DNA from: Gammaproteobacteria bacterium
GTDB lineage: Bacteria > Pseudomonadota > Gammaproteobacteria > Steroidobacterales > GCA-2729495
Assembly (NCBI GenBank): GCA_015709695.1
Contig: CP054183.1
Location: 1,910,992-1,974,991, forward strand
DNA length: 64,000 nucleotides
Reading direction: 5' to 3'
The notes beneath the pieces are model-generated. The model saw only the letters and a program-made list of their open reading frames with translations. It did not search any database and was not told the DNA's origin. Shown in pieces: positions 35,733 through 43,464 of the stretch (its first letter is position 1; every line of letters starts with the position of its first letter). The translations under genes were made by a program, and so were the position numbers.

Positions 35733-36305
35733 ATGCTGAACCTCAGGTACTACATCAGGCGCTGGCTATCCCGGTTCAGGCAACCCGACGGGCCGGCCGA
35801 AGGCCTCCACGACAACGGCAACATCGGCTTCCGGGGCACGTTCAGGGACGGCAGGGAGGAAGGGCCCTGGGAGTTCTACTATCCCAATGGCCAGCTGGAA
35901 ATCGAGTGCACCTACCGGCATGGCGAGCGCGATGGCCCCTGGCGCATCTTCCACGAGAATGGCCGCCTCAAGGTGCGCGGCAGCTCCCGCGAGGGCAAAC
36001 CCGATGGCCTCTTCGAACGCTTCGACGCCACCGGACAGCTCTACGAGCGGCTGAACTACAAGGCCGGTGATCTCGAAGGCCTGTACGAGAAATTCCACGA
36101 GAATGGCCGACTCGCCGAAACCGGCCGCTACCGCGAGGGCCGGCCCGAGGGCCTGTGGCACTTCTACTATCCATGCGGTCAGATCCGCAAACGCGGCCGG
36201 TTCATGAACCGCAGGCGGTCAGGGCTCTGGGAATACTTCGACGAGGCCGGCCGGCTGACCCGCCAGCACAATTTCAAGACCGACGACGCTGGCGCGTTCT
36301 ACTGA
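35733..36305 (+). CDS. MORN-2/YwqK-like repeat protein, seven repeats
   Basis: Protein of 190 residues built of about seven 24-residue repeats of the same type as its upstream neighbour (for example GPWEFYYPNGQLEIECTYR). It starts MLNLRYYIRRWLSRFRQP, a basic amphipathic helix that could bind membrane. The pair probably arose by tandem duplication and then changed repeat number. Same operon as 34929-35714. No toxin-like partner is visible. Confidence 0.85.
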   Translation: MLNLRYYIRRWLSRFRQPDGPAEGLHDNGNIGFRGTFRDGREEGPWEFYYPNGQLEIECTYRHGERDGPWRIFHENGRLKVRGSSREGKPDGLFERFDATGQLYERLNYKAGDLEGLYEKFHENGRLAETGRYREGRPEGLWHFYYPCGQIRKRGRFMNRRRSGLWEYFDEAGRLTRQHNFKTDDAGAFY

Positions 36306-36315
36306 GACGGACAGC

Positions 36316-36639
36316 TCAGCGCTCAAGGAGCGCCAGCTTGCCCGGCACGCCGTCCCATTCCTCGGCATCCGGCGGTGGAGGCTTCCCGGCGCGGATCTTC
36401 GGCCACACCTCGCCCAGCTGGGCATTGAGCTGGATGAATTGCCGCAACTGGCCGGGGACGGCATGCTCGTCCATGATGGCACCGACGATGCAGGCCGGTT
36501 CGCACAGGCCGCAATCGATGCACTCGTCGGGGTTGATCACCAGGAAGTTGGGCCCCTCGCGGAACGCATCCACGGGGCAGACATCCGCACAGTAGGTGTG
36601 CTTGCAGTTGATGCAGTTCTCGGTGACGACTAGTGCCAT
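36316..36639 (-). CDS. fdxA: 7Fe ferredoxin FdxA
   Basis: Ferredoxin of 107 residues with [18 protein letters not shown] at the N-terminus and [13 protein letters not shown] after it, the pattern of [3Fe-4S][4Fe-4S] ferredoxins of the Azotobacter FdI/FdxA type, plus the usual C-terminal extension. Cytoplasmic one-electron carrier. It could feed the Rieske oxygenases nearby, for which no reductase is visible, but this is inference. Confidence 0.95.
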   Translation of the reverse strand: MALVVTENCINCKHTYCADVCPVDAFREGPNFLVINPDECIDCGLCEPACIVGAIMDEHAVPGQLRQFIQLNAQLGEVWPKIRAGKPPPPDAEEWDGVPGKLALLER

Positions 36640-36746
36640 GGTGCTTCACCTCGTCCTGGCGGGCCGGGCATGCGCCCAGCCGCCAGGGACAGGCTATCGC
36701 CATGAAGCACGGCACGGCGATGGTGGAAATCCCTTATCCGGGACGG

Positions 36747-37166
36747 CTACCCGGGACCGCTGCCGCGTGACGCCGGCCCTTGCACGCCACCAGGCGGGCC
36801 ACCGAACACGCTGCGCGCCACCAGCACACCCAGCGCGGCACCGATGATGACATTGCCGATCACGGTCACCACGGTGCCCAGCACGACTTCCAGGGCGAGT
36901 ACCAGGGTGGCGAAGAACCCGCCCATTCCCAGCGCAGAGGCAATGCCGCCGGCAATGCGCATGCCCAGGGTGCCGCCAGCCATGACCGAGAGGAAGATCG
37001 CCGGCGCCAGCGATATGGCGCCGAACACCAGGCCGCAGACGAAGATGGCGCTGCGCCCCTGGGGCCGGGTGGCGAAGCGATCGGCCGCCCTGACGAGCAG
37101 CCAGCGCGACGACAGGTAGGCAAGCACGGCGCCACCAAATGTGCCAAGGATGATGGCGAACAGCAT
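36747..37166 (-). CDS. Small polytopic membrane protein
   Basis: Protein of 139 residues with three to four hydrophobic segments (MLFAIILGTFGGAVLAYLSS, FVCGLVFGAISLAPAIFLSV, and a long one near 85-120). The start ATG overlaps the stop of the upstream gene by 1 nt (TGATG). No family recognised. Together with its partner it sits between ferredoxin and NnrS genes in the nitrogen-oxide island, so a role in that pathway is likely but undefined. Confidence 0.7.
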   Translation of the reverse strand: MLFAIILGTFGGAVLAYLSSRWLLVRAADRFATRPQGRSAIFVCGLVFGAISLAPAIFLSVMAGGTLGMRIAGGIASALGMGGFFATLVLALEVVLGTVVTVIGNVIIGAALGVLVARSVFGGPPGGVQGPASRGSGPG

Positions 37167-37582
37167 CACCCGGTCCCGCGCTTGCCCCGGTCGAGCACGT
37201 TGACCACGAACTTCCTGGCGAACAGGCCCAGGGCATACATCAGCGCCGAAAAGCCCGCCCACACGCCAAGGCTGAGCAAGGCGCTGCGCATGCCCGCCTT
37301 CAGCAGGAAGGCATCGTAGTCGGCCTCCGAGCGCAGTGTGAGATGCTGCTCGTAGAGGAACAGGCGGATGGCGCGGCAGGGCACGCCGGGCTCCGGGTAG
37401 TAGTACGGCCCACCCGTGTCCGCCATCTCCCGCCACTCCCGGCAGCCGGGCGCCTGCAGATCGGCGACGACGGCCGCATCGTGCGACGGCCAGATGCTGA
37501 TGATCAGCACGATGGTCGAGACCAGGAATACCAGCGCGAACATGCCCCAGAAGCGCTGCCACGGACCGAGTCGCTGGATCAT
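37166..37582 (-). CDS. Membrane protein with a periplasmic loop, partner of 36747-37166
   Basis: Protein of 138 residues: an N-terminal helix (FWGMFALVFLVSTIVLIISI), an outer loop of about 55 residues with two Cys (APGCREWREM and PGVPCRAI) that could form a disulfide, and a C-terminal helix (SLGVWAGFSALMYALGLFA) ending in basic residues. ATG at 37582 chosen; upstream codons in the frame look noncoding. Translationally coupled to the next gene. No family recognised. Confidence 0.7.
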   Translation of the reverse strand: MIQRLGPWQRFWGMFALVFLVSTIVLIISIWPSHDAAVVADLQAPGCREWREMADTGGPYYYPEPGVPCRAIRLFLYEQHLTLRSEADYDAFLLKAGMRSALLSLGVWAGFSALMYALGLFARKFVVNVLDRGKRGTG

Positions 37583-37706
37583 TGGGGGTTCCTTGCTGCC
37601 CGTCCCGGGACCTGCCGGTGACCTGATGAGCAGCCATGTTGCAGGGCAGCCCGGGAGATGGGAATAGGGAAAGTCCGTAGCCTGCCACGCGGCCGGGCCG
37701 GCACGC

Positions 37707-38828
37707 TCATCGCGCCGCCCGCAGCGCCGCCGGCACCAGCACGGCGGTACCGAGGCCGAAGGCAACCAGCCACGCCATCCCGGCCAGCCAGAGCACCAGT
37801 TCGCGATGCCCCGGCAAGACCCAGCCGCCGCCGACGCGCAGTGTCACCGCCACCACCAGGGCAAGCTGCAGTGCCTGCAGCAGCGTCGGCGAGGCAGGCA
37901 GTATCCCGGAGCGCTGTCGCGCAACACGCAGCAGCATCACCAGCGTCACCGTGCCGATGCCGCCTGCTGCCAGTGCATGCAGCGCACCGGCGTCCGGCGG
38001 CAGGATGAACCCGAGGCGCTGCAGGCCGATGAGCGTGAGGCCCAGCCCAAGCCAGAAGAAGCCGAGGTGCAGGGGCCAGGTCTCCGGATCGCCGAGCACG
38101 CTCAGGCTGTGCCAGCGCACCATCTGCAGCGCCAGCACGACGGCCACCGCAAGCGCTGCCAGGCCTGCCGCAAGCCCCAGTCCCAGCATGTCCAGCACCA
38201 GCAGGGAGAGCATGCCGAAGATGCCGGCCGCCTCCAGTCGTGGGCGCGGCACGACACGCAGCACCTGGCCCTGCGCCCGCAGCGACCCCACGGTCGCCGT
38301 CGGCACCGCACGGCCGCCCATCACCATCACCAGCAACGAAACCACGTAGACCGACAGCACGGCCGGATTCTGCGCCGGCATGGGCAGCCAGCCCACCTCG
38401 GCGGCGTACGTGGCCACGCCAGCCGCGCCGAGTACCAGCATGATCATCGGGAAAGCCAGGTTGCGGGCGCGTTTCGCCGCGTGGAAACGGCGGAAGCCGA
38501 GAATGGCCACCGTTGCCGGGAACGCCGCACCCGCCGCCAGCTGGAGCCAGGGCAGCAGGGTTCCAGGGGGAACGATCCAGGCCAGCCGCCCGAGCAGCCA
38601 CAGCAACCAGAGGCCGACGACCCGCCGCAGCGGGAACGCCGGCAGCAGGTAGCCGGCGATCACGGCGAAGCTGTAGCCGAACACCATCTCGCGCCCATGC
38701 CAGGATGCGGAGGCCGCAGGCCAGTCGACGATACCCTGGCGCACCGCCAGCCAGGCCAGCACGTTGAGCGGCGCCAGCAGCAGGGCGGAAGGGAAGAACA
38801 GTCGCCAGGGCTCGAAGAGACGCGCCAA
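37707..38828 (-). CDS. nnrS: NnrS family protein
   Basis: Heme-copper-like membrane protein of 373 residues with 12 hydrophobic segments. NnrS markers: SASWHGREMVFGYSFAVIAGYLL near the N-terminus, and conserved residues in the GGRAVPTATV and HALAAGGIGTVTLVMLLR blocks. NnrS proteins protect denitrifying cells from NO stress. The start is a TTG at 38828 with AGGAA 7 nt upstream. It lies 10 nt after the fnr stop, so regulator and NnrS are one operon. Confidence 0.9.
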   Translation of the reverse strand: MARLFEPWRLFFPSALLLAPLNVLAWLAVRQGIVDWPAASASWHGREMVFGYSFAVIAGYLLPAFPLRRVVGLWLLWLLGRLAWIVPPGTLLPWLQLAAGAAFPATVAILGFRRFHAAKRARNLAFPMIMLVLGAAGVATYAAEVGWLPMPAQNPAVLSVYVVSLLVMVMGGRAVPTATVGSLRAQGQVLRVVPRPRLEAAGIFGMLSLLVLDMLGLGLAAGLAALAVAVVLALQMVRWHSLSVLGDPETWPLHLGFFWLGLGLTLIGLQRLGFILPPDAGALHALAAGGIGTVTLVMLLRVARQRSGILPASPTLLQALQLALVVAVTLRVGGGWVLPGHRELVLWLAGMAWLVAFGLGTAVLVPAALRAAR

Positions 38829-38838
38829 TACCGGGTTC

Positions 38839-39615
38839 CTAGCCGTAGGGCAGCATGGGTCCGGCGAGGGCCTGCAGACGGTCCTCGTCGAGCAGCCTGA
38901 CTGCCTTGCCCCTGGCGCTGATCACGCCCTGCCTGCGCAGCTGGGTCAGCACCCGGCTGACGGTCTCGGGCGCCAGCCGCAGGTGGTTGGCGATGTCCTC
39001 GCGCGACATGACCAGTCCGAACTCGGAGGACTGCCTGCCCTGGGCCCTGAGCCGGCCCGACACACTCAGCAGGAAGGCGGCGACGCGCACCACGGCATTG
39101 TGGTCGCCGGTCAATCGGCCGGTGTACAGCGCCGAACGGCTGGCAATGCGCAGCAGGCCGAGGACCAGTTCGGGAAACTGCTGCGACAGCCTCAGGATTT
39201 CGCTGAAGGAGAGATAGCACACCGTGGAAGTGGCCAGCGCGATGGCGTTGCCCGCGTGCCGCCGCTGGTAGATCGATGCAAAGCCGAGGACCTCGCCCGG
39301 CAGGTGGAAATTGAGGATGTGCTCGCGGCCGTCCGCATCGATCACCGTGGATTTCAGGCAGCCCGAGCGCACGGCGAACAGCGAGGTGAACTCCTCGCCC
39401 GCACGGAACAGCACCGTGCCGGCGCGCAGCACGCGCTGGCGCGTGACCATCGATTCCAGCTGCGCGAGTTGCCCTTCCGGCACACTCGAAGGCAGGCAGA
39501 CCCCCGCCACCGGGCAGCGGGTGCACGGCTGGATGCCCTCGGACTCGGCGTTGCGCCGTGCCGCCAGGCGGGCTCCCTGATTGGCGTCCGCCACCGCGGA
39601 CCCGTGCCCTGCCAT
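38839..39615 (-). CDS. fnr: FNR-type oxygen-sensing transcription regulator
   Basis: Crp/Fnr regulator of 258 residues. Cys31, Cys34, Cys40 and Cys133 have exactly the spacing of the [4Fe-4S] ligands of E. coli FNR (20, 23, 29, 122). The recognition helix has Glu217, Ser220 and Arg221 (PETVSRVL), the trio that reads TTGAT half-sites. A cNMP-fold domain and dimer helix lie between. So it is a true O2-sensing FNR and not a cluster-free Dnr. Boxes fitting it occur before nod and Rieske genes in this window. Cotranscribed with nnrS. Confidence 0.95.
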   Translation of the reverse strand: MAGHGSAVADANQGARLAARRNAESEGIQPCTRCPVAGVCLPSSVPEGQLAQLESMVTRQRVLRAGTVLFRAGEEFTSLFAVRSGCLKSTVIDADGREHILNFHLPGEVLGFASIYQRRHAGNAIALATSTVCYLSFSEILRLSQQFPELVLGLLRIASRSALYTGRLTGDHNAVVRVAAFLLSVSGRLRAQGRQSSEFGLVMSREDIANHLRLAPETVSRVLTQLRRQGVISARGKAVRLLDEDRLQALAGPMLPYG

Positions 39616-39734
39616 GCCAAACCTCCTGGTGCGATGCTACCCGACGCCCCGGGAGCCTTCCACCGGGCATGGAGGACGGCGGCGTGGCAGGTTCGCCGCC
39701 GACCTCCCCCCGGTGCGGACGCGAGGTCCGCGCC

Positions 39735-40871
39735 TCAGTCGCGCGATTCCTTCGAGGCCGGCTTCAGCGGCACCGTCTTGTGCACCCAGTTCTTCGGGTC
39801 CTCACGGCGGCCCGGCGACGGGATCACCAGCATTTCCGTCTGGCTGCGGCGCTCGTACTCGTCGAGATCGATCTCGTAGCCCTGGGCAGCCCACTTGAAG
39901 CAGCGCTTGCGGAAGGCGGTCTCCATGCTGTCGGTCTCGGTGAGGAACTCGTCGGAGAGCTTCGACGGCGTGATGGGCGGCTTGAGATCCTCGACCACCG
40001 AGAGATCCTCCACCACTGCCAGCTGGATGCCCGCCATGCGCTCGGCATCGAACTGGGGCTCCTTCAGGTAGTTGCGCGCCTGCCAGCCGATGGCACGGCT
40101 CAGCTTGCGATCCACCGGGGTTCTCGCAGTGAAGTTGATCTGTGTCATGCCTTCCTTGAACGTCGGCTGGATGCGGTGGCAGAGGCCCACCAGGCTGAAC
40201 TCCAGCGCCACGTTGGTGTTCAGGCGCTCCTCGCCCAGCATCTTGGCCATCTCGCCCGTCTTCTGGTCAGGCTTCGGCGCCGGCTTGCGGCGCGTGACCC
40301 GTGCGCCCCACTCGGACTCCTCCAGCGGGAAGTTCTCCAGCTTGGGCGTGCGCCGGGCGCCGAACTGCCGGTGCACGAACTGCGTGTGGGCGGTATCCAG
40401 CGAGTTCTCCTCGAAGCGCATCCAGTTGGTCTTGGCCTCGAAGCCGTAGGGAATGCGATGCCAGCCGACCGGGTCGTCGTACTCGGGGAACAGGTCGGGG
40501 ATGCGCGGGCGCTGGCTCTCGGGCAGGTCGCCGAGGAACACCCAGACCCAGCCGTACTTCTCCTGCGTCGGATAGCTGTCGACGCGCACGCGCTTGGGGA
40601 TGTTGATCTCGGGACCCATCGCCGGGATCAGGGTGCAGCGGCCGTCACCGTTGAATTCCCAGCCGTGGTAGGGGCAAACGACGTTGCAGCCGCTCATCTC
40701 GCCCTTGCCGAGCGACGCGCCCCGGTGGCAGCAGACGTCGCTCAGGCAGACCGCCTTGTCCTTCTCGTCGCGGAACAGCACGAAATCGCAGGCCAGCATG
40801 CGCACCTTCAGCGGCTTGTCCTTGCGCACTTCGGAGGCGGCTGCAGCCACGTACCAGTTGTTGATCAGCAT
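39735..40871 (-). CDS. Rieske non-heme iron oxygenase, alpha subunit (1)
   Basis: Protein of 378 residues. The Rieske [2Fe-2S] ligands are in VCCHRGASLG and VVCPYHGWEF; the mononuclear iron facial triad is in NSLDTAHTQFVH (Asp, His, His). It is the most diverged of four oxygenases in this island and lacks the PTHGH segment of the others. Family members hydroxylate or demethylate aromatics and steroids with O2 and electrons from a reductase. Start at 40871 (MLINNWYVAAA). The ATG at 40871 is preferred over an in-frame start at 40925. An FNR-like palindrome lies 90-103 nt upstream. Confidence 0.92.
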   Translation of the reverse strand: MLINNWYVAAAASEVRKDKPLKVRMLACDFVLFRDEKDKAVCLSDVCCHRGASLGKGEMSGCNVVCPYHGWEFNGDGRCTLIPAMGPEINIPKRVRVDSYPTQEKYGWVWVFLGDLPESQRPRIPDLFPEYDDPVGWHRIPYGFEAKTNWMRFEENSLDTAHTQFVHRQFGARRTPKLENFPLEESEWGARVTRRKPAPKPDQKTGEMAKMLGEERLNTNVALEFSLVGLCHRIQPTFKEGMTQINFTARTPVDRKLSRAIGWQARNYLKEPQFDAERMAGIQLAVVEDLSVVEDLKPPITPSKLSDEFLTETDSMETAFRKRCFKWAAQGYEIDLDEYERRSQTEMLVIPSPGRREDPKNWVHKTVPLKPASKESRD

Positions 40872-40960
40872 GATTGCTCTCCATGGTTCAGTTGGTCCCG
40901 ACAGCCGCCTGGGCGACCGTCCCACGCACGGAACATACGCCCTTCGGCTCCCGCGAAACC

Positions 40961-40974
40961 CTGATGTACATCAG
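40961..40974 (-). promoter_or_regulatory. FNR-like palindrome upstream of Rieske gene 1
   Basis: CTGAT-GTAC-ATCAG, a perfect 14-nt palindrome with FNR spacing and one base off in each half-site. It is placed 90 nt before the start of the minus-strand Rieske gene, in the divergent region shared with Rieske gene 2. Confidence 0.6.
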
Positions 40975-41068
40975 CCCGTGCCCGGGCGGCGCCGGCCATT
41001 GCCTGCTGCAGACCGTCAGCAATGACCGGGCCGCCTACGTACAAGCCACTACGCCGGCGCGGCGATCG

Positions 41069-41082
41069 ATGATCCAGATCAT
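41069..41082 (+). promoter_or_regulatory. FNR-like palindrome upstream of Rieske gene 2
   Basis: ATGAT-CCAG-ATCAT, FNR half-sites with correct 4-nt spacing. The centre is about 70 nt before the ATG at 41146, a position that would fit activation at -41.5 with a leader of about 29 nt. Confidence 0.6.
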
Positions 41083-41145
41083 CTTCACGGGCGGACCATC
41101 CGGCAGTCTCGAAGTGGGCGCAATGCCTTCACAAGGAGACGGCAC

Positions 41146-42357
41146 ATGTACATCAATTTCTGGTACCCCATCGTCCGGAGCGAAGACCTGGCGCCGGACG
41201 TCCCGCAGAAGGTGCGGGTGCTGGGTTGCGATCTCGTCGCCTTCCGCGACCAGCAGGGCCATGCCCGGGTGCTGAGCGACACCTGCACGCACCGCGGCGC
41301 CTCGCTGGGCGGAGCCTGGTCCAACGCCGGCCAGCCCCGCATCATCAACGGCTGCATCGTCTGCCCGTACCACGGCTGGGAGTTCGGTGGCGACGGCGAG
41401 TGCAAGAACATCCCCTCCATCGGCTACGGCACCAAGCCGCCCGCGCGGGCCAAGGTCGACTCCTACCCGGTGCAGGAGAAGTACGGGATCGTGTTCGCCT
41501 TCCTCGGCGACCTGCCGGAGAACGAGCGTCCGCCGCTGCTGCAGATCGAGGAATACGGCCAGCCCGGCTGGCGCGCCAACTCGGTGCTGGTGCTCGAGGT
41601 CAATTACTACTACGAGCGCTCCATCGAGAACGGCCTCGACCCGGCACACAACGAGTTCGTGCACCCGACCCACGGCCACCAGGGTGTCAACCGCGAGACC
41701 TACAAGGTCAACGAGTACGAGGTCGAGAACCATCGCCAGGGCTGGGGCTTCTGGTTCATGCACAAGTTCGACTCCCCGCCGCTGCCGCAGAAGGGCCATG
41801 TCACCGCGAAGGACAGCGACACGCCCTGGGGAAACTCCAAGACCCAGCGCACCAACATCTTCGCCGGTGGCGGCACCTACGGACCGAACATCATGCCGAC
41901 CTACATCAACCTGGCGCCCGACAAGATGTTCCGCCAGTACTTCTTCGAGCAGCCGGTCGACGCGCACAAGACGCGGATCTTCTTCCTCAACATGCGCAAC
42001 TTCCTGCTGGAGCCGGACAACGATGCACCGATCCATGCGCGCAACAAGGTCATCGCCGGGCAGGACATCGCCCTGCTGCTCGAGGTCAACCCGGCCATGA
42101 CGCCGCTCAGCAAGGCGAAGGAGGTGCTGATGCCCGCCGACAAGGCCATCGCCACCTACCGCGACTGGCTGCGCCGGTTCGATGACCGGGGCTGGCGCAT
42201 CGACTGGAAGGAATTCACCCGGCGCCATGGCCTCGACAAGGCCTACGCGATCCCCTCGCCGGGGCGCCGCACTTCGGGCCACTGGGTGCTCGATCCGGTG
42301 CCGTTGCTGAAGGATCGCGCGGAGCGCGACCTGAAGGACCGCGAGGAAGCCGCCTGA
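41146..42357 (+). CDS. Rieske non-heme iron oxygenase, alpha subunit (2)
   Basis: Protein of 403 residues with Rieske ligands Cys47, His49, Cys73 and His76 (CTHRGASLGG and CPYHGWEFGG) and iron triad Asp165, His168 and His173 (NGLDPAHNEFVHPTHGH). It is very similar along its whole length to the oxygenase at 43465-44640 (same starts MYINFWYP, same GYGTKPPARAKVDSYP block), so the two are recent paralogues. The ribosome-binding site is AAGGAG. A strong terminator follows at 42376. No ferredoxin or reductase gene is adjacent. Substrate unknown. Confidence 0.93.
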   Translation: MYINFWYPIVRSEDLAPDVPQKVRVLGCDLVAFRDQQGHARVLSDTCTHRGASLGGAWSNAGQPRIINGCIVCPYHGWEFGGDGECKNIPSIGYGTKPPARAKVDSYPVQEKYGIVFAFLGDLPENERPPLLQIEEYGQPGWRANSVLVLEVNYYYERSIENGLDPAHNEFVHPTHGHQGVNRETYKVNEYEVENHRQGWGFWFMHKFDSPPLPQKGHVTAKDSDTPWGNSKTQRTNIFAGGGTYGPNIMPTYINLAPDKMFRQYFFEQPVDAHKTRIFFLNMRNFLLEPDNDAPIHARNKVIAGQDIALLLEVNPAMTPLSKAKEVLMPADKAIATYRDWLRRFDDRGWRIDWKEFTRRHGLDKAYAIPSPGRRTSGHWVLDPVPLLKDRAERDLKDREEAA

Positions 42358-42375
42358 CGCAGTAAGATGAGGCGC

Positions 42376-42419
42376 GGGGCCGGTGCCGGCAGGCAGGCCG
42401 GTGCCGGCCCCCATTTTTT
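42376..42419 (+). terminator. Rho-independent terminator after Rieske gene 2
   Basis: Arms 42376-42390 and 42397-42411 (GGGGCCGGTGCCGGC with GCCGGTGCCGGCCCC, two G-T pairs) with a 6-nt loop, followed by CATTTTTT. It ends 12 nt before the methyltransferase start. Confidence 0.8.
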
Positions 42420-42431
42420 CCGGCGGGAGGT

Positions 42432-43061
42432 ATGACGATGGGAGAACAGAGCCGCAAGGTTTTCGATCGCCTCTACGGCAAGGCCAAACGGCCCGAGGAC
42501 CTGCCATGGCACCGGGCGCAGCCCCCTGCCCTGCTGGTCGAGGCGCTCGATGCGCGTGCCGCGCCCGGCCTCGCCCTCGACGTCGGCTGCGGTGCGGGCA
42601 CCTACTCGGTGTACATGGCCAAGCGCGGCTACCGGGTCACCGGCGTGGACTTCATGCCGCAAGCCGTCAGCCTGCTGACGCAGCAGGCGGCCAGGGAATC
42701 GCTGGACATCACCGCCGTCAGGGCCGATGTCACCACCTGGGCCGCGCCGAGCCCGTTCGACGTGGTGCTCGATGTCGGCTGCCTGCACAGCCTCGGCGCT
42801 GCGCAGCGCGCGGCATACAAGGCGCGCCTGCTGCAGTGGCTCGCGCCAGGCGGAGATTTCATCCTCGTGCACTGCGCCAGCCGCGGCTGGTGGGACCGCT
42901 GGCCGGTCGGCCCGAACCGCATCGCCCGTGACACCATCGAGCGCCTGCTGGCGCCCGAGCTCGTCCTCAGGGCCTACCAGCCCGAGCTGCTCGGCGGCAT
43001 GCCGCTGTTCATGGGGCGCAGCGCGCTGGTCGGACGCTACTGGTTTCGCCGCGAGCACTGA
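42432..43061 (+). CDS. Class I SAM-dependent methyltransferase
   Basis: Protein of 209 residues. The SAM-binding motif LALDVGCGAGTYSVYMAKRG is near residue 50, followed by VTGVDFMPQAV and a motif IV-like DVVLDVGCLH. It resembles small-molecule methyltransferases of the TehB/thiopurine kind. The start is ATG at 42432 (MTMGEQSRK), with a GGGAGG ribosome-binding site just upstream; the ATG at 42438 is also possible. Lying between two Rieske genes, it may act on the same compounds; unproven. Confidence 0.85.
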   Translation: MTMGEQSRKVFDRLYGKAKRPEDLPWHRAQPPALLVEALDARAAPGLALDVGCGAGTYSVYMAKRGYRVTGVDFMPQAVSLLTQQAARESLDITAVRADVTTWAAPSPFDVVLDVGCLHSLGAAQRAAYKARLLQWLAPGGDFILVHCASRGWWDRWPVGPNRIARDTIERLLAPELVLRAYQPELLGGMPLFMGRSALVGRYWFRREH

Positions 43062-43082
43062 GCGGCCGGCACCGTGCCAGGC

Positions 43083-43313
43083 TCAGCCGCCGGGTCCCTC
43101 TCCGGGAGCCGGCTTCGGCATGATCGTCCACAGCAACAGGTAGACGATGATCCCTGGCACGACGACGCTCATCACGGTGATCAGCGAGAAGAAGAACCGG
43201 CCGACGGTCGGATCCCAGCGCAGCCAGTCGGCGCAGCCCGCGCACACGCCGGCGATCACCTTGTTGCGCGAGCGGCGGAAGGGTGCGCGGGGCTTTCTCT
43301 CGCTGGTCTCCAT
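43083..43313 (-). CDS. PspC domain protein
   Basis: Protein of 76 residues: basic N-terminus, NKVIAGVCAGCADWLRWDP (the PspC signature VIAGVCxGxAxxxxxDP) and one hydrophobic segment SLITVMSVVVPGIIVYLLLW. PspC-family proteins act in envelope stress. This is a short stand-alone form. Confidence 0.9.
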   Translation of the reverse strand: METSERKPRAPFRRSRNKVIAGVCAGCADWLRWDPTVGRFFFSLITVMSVVVPGIIVYLLLWTIMPKPAPGEGPGG

Positions 43314-43464
43314 GGCGCAGATGGTAGTCCTTCACCGGACAGGGAAACAGCGTTTTGTACGGTAATTTCAAGGGTTTTCCTAGGTACATTCCACGGGATC
43401 GAGCCGCCGGAGCGTCTGCTATAAAAATCCCGTCCAAGAAAAACCTCTGGCAGGAGAGAAGTCC

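Noticed and set aside
34929-36305. Reading the repeat proteins as a toxin-antitoxin pair
   Set aside because: YwqK-type repeats are sometimes named antitoxins, but both proteins are of the same repeat type and no toxin domain is present.
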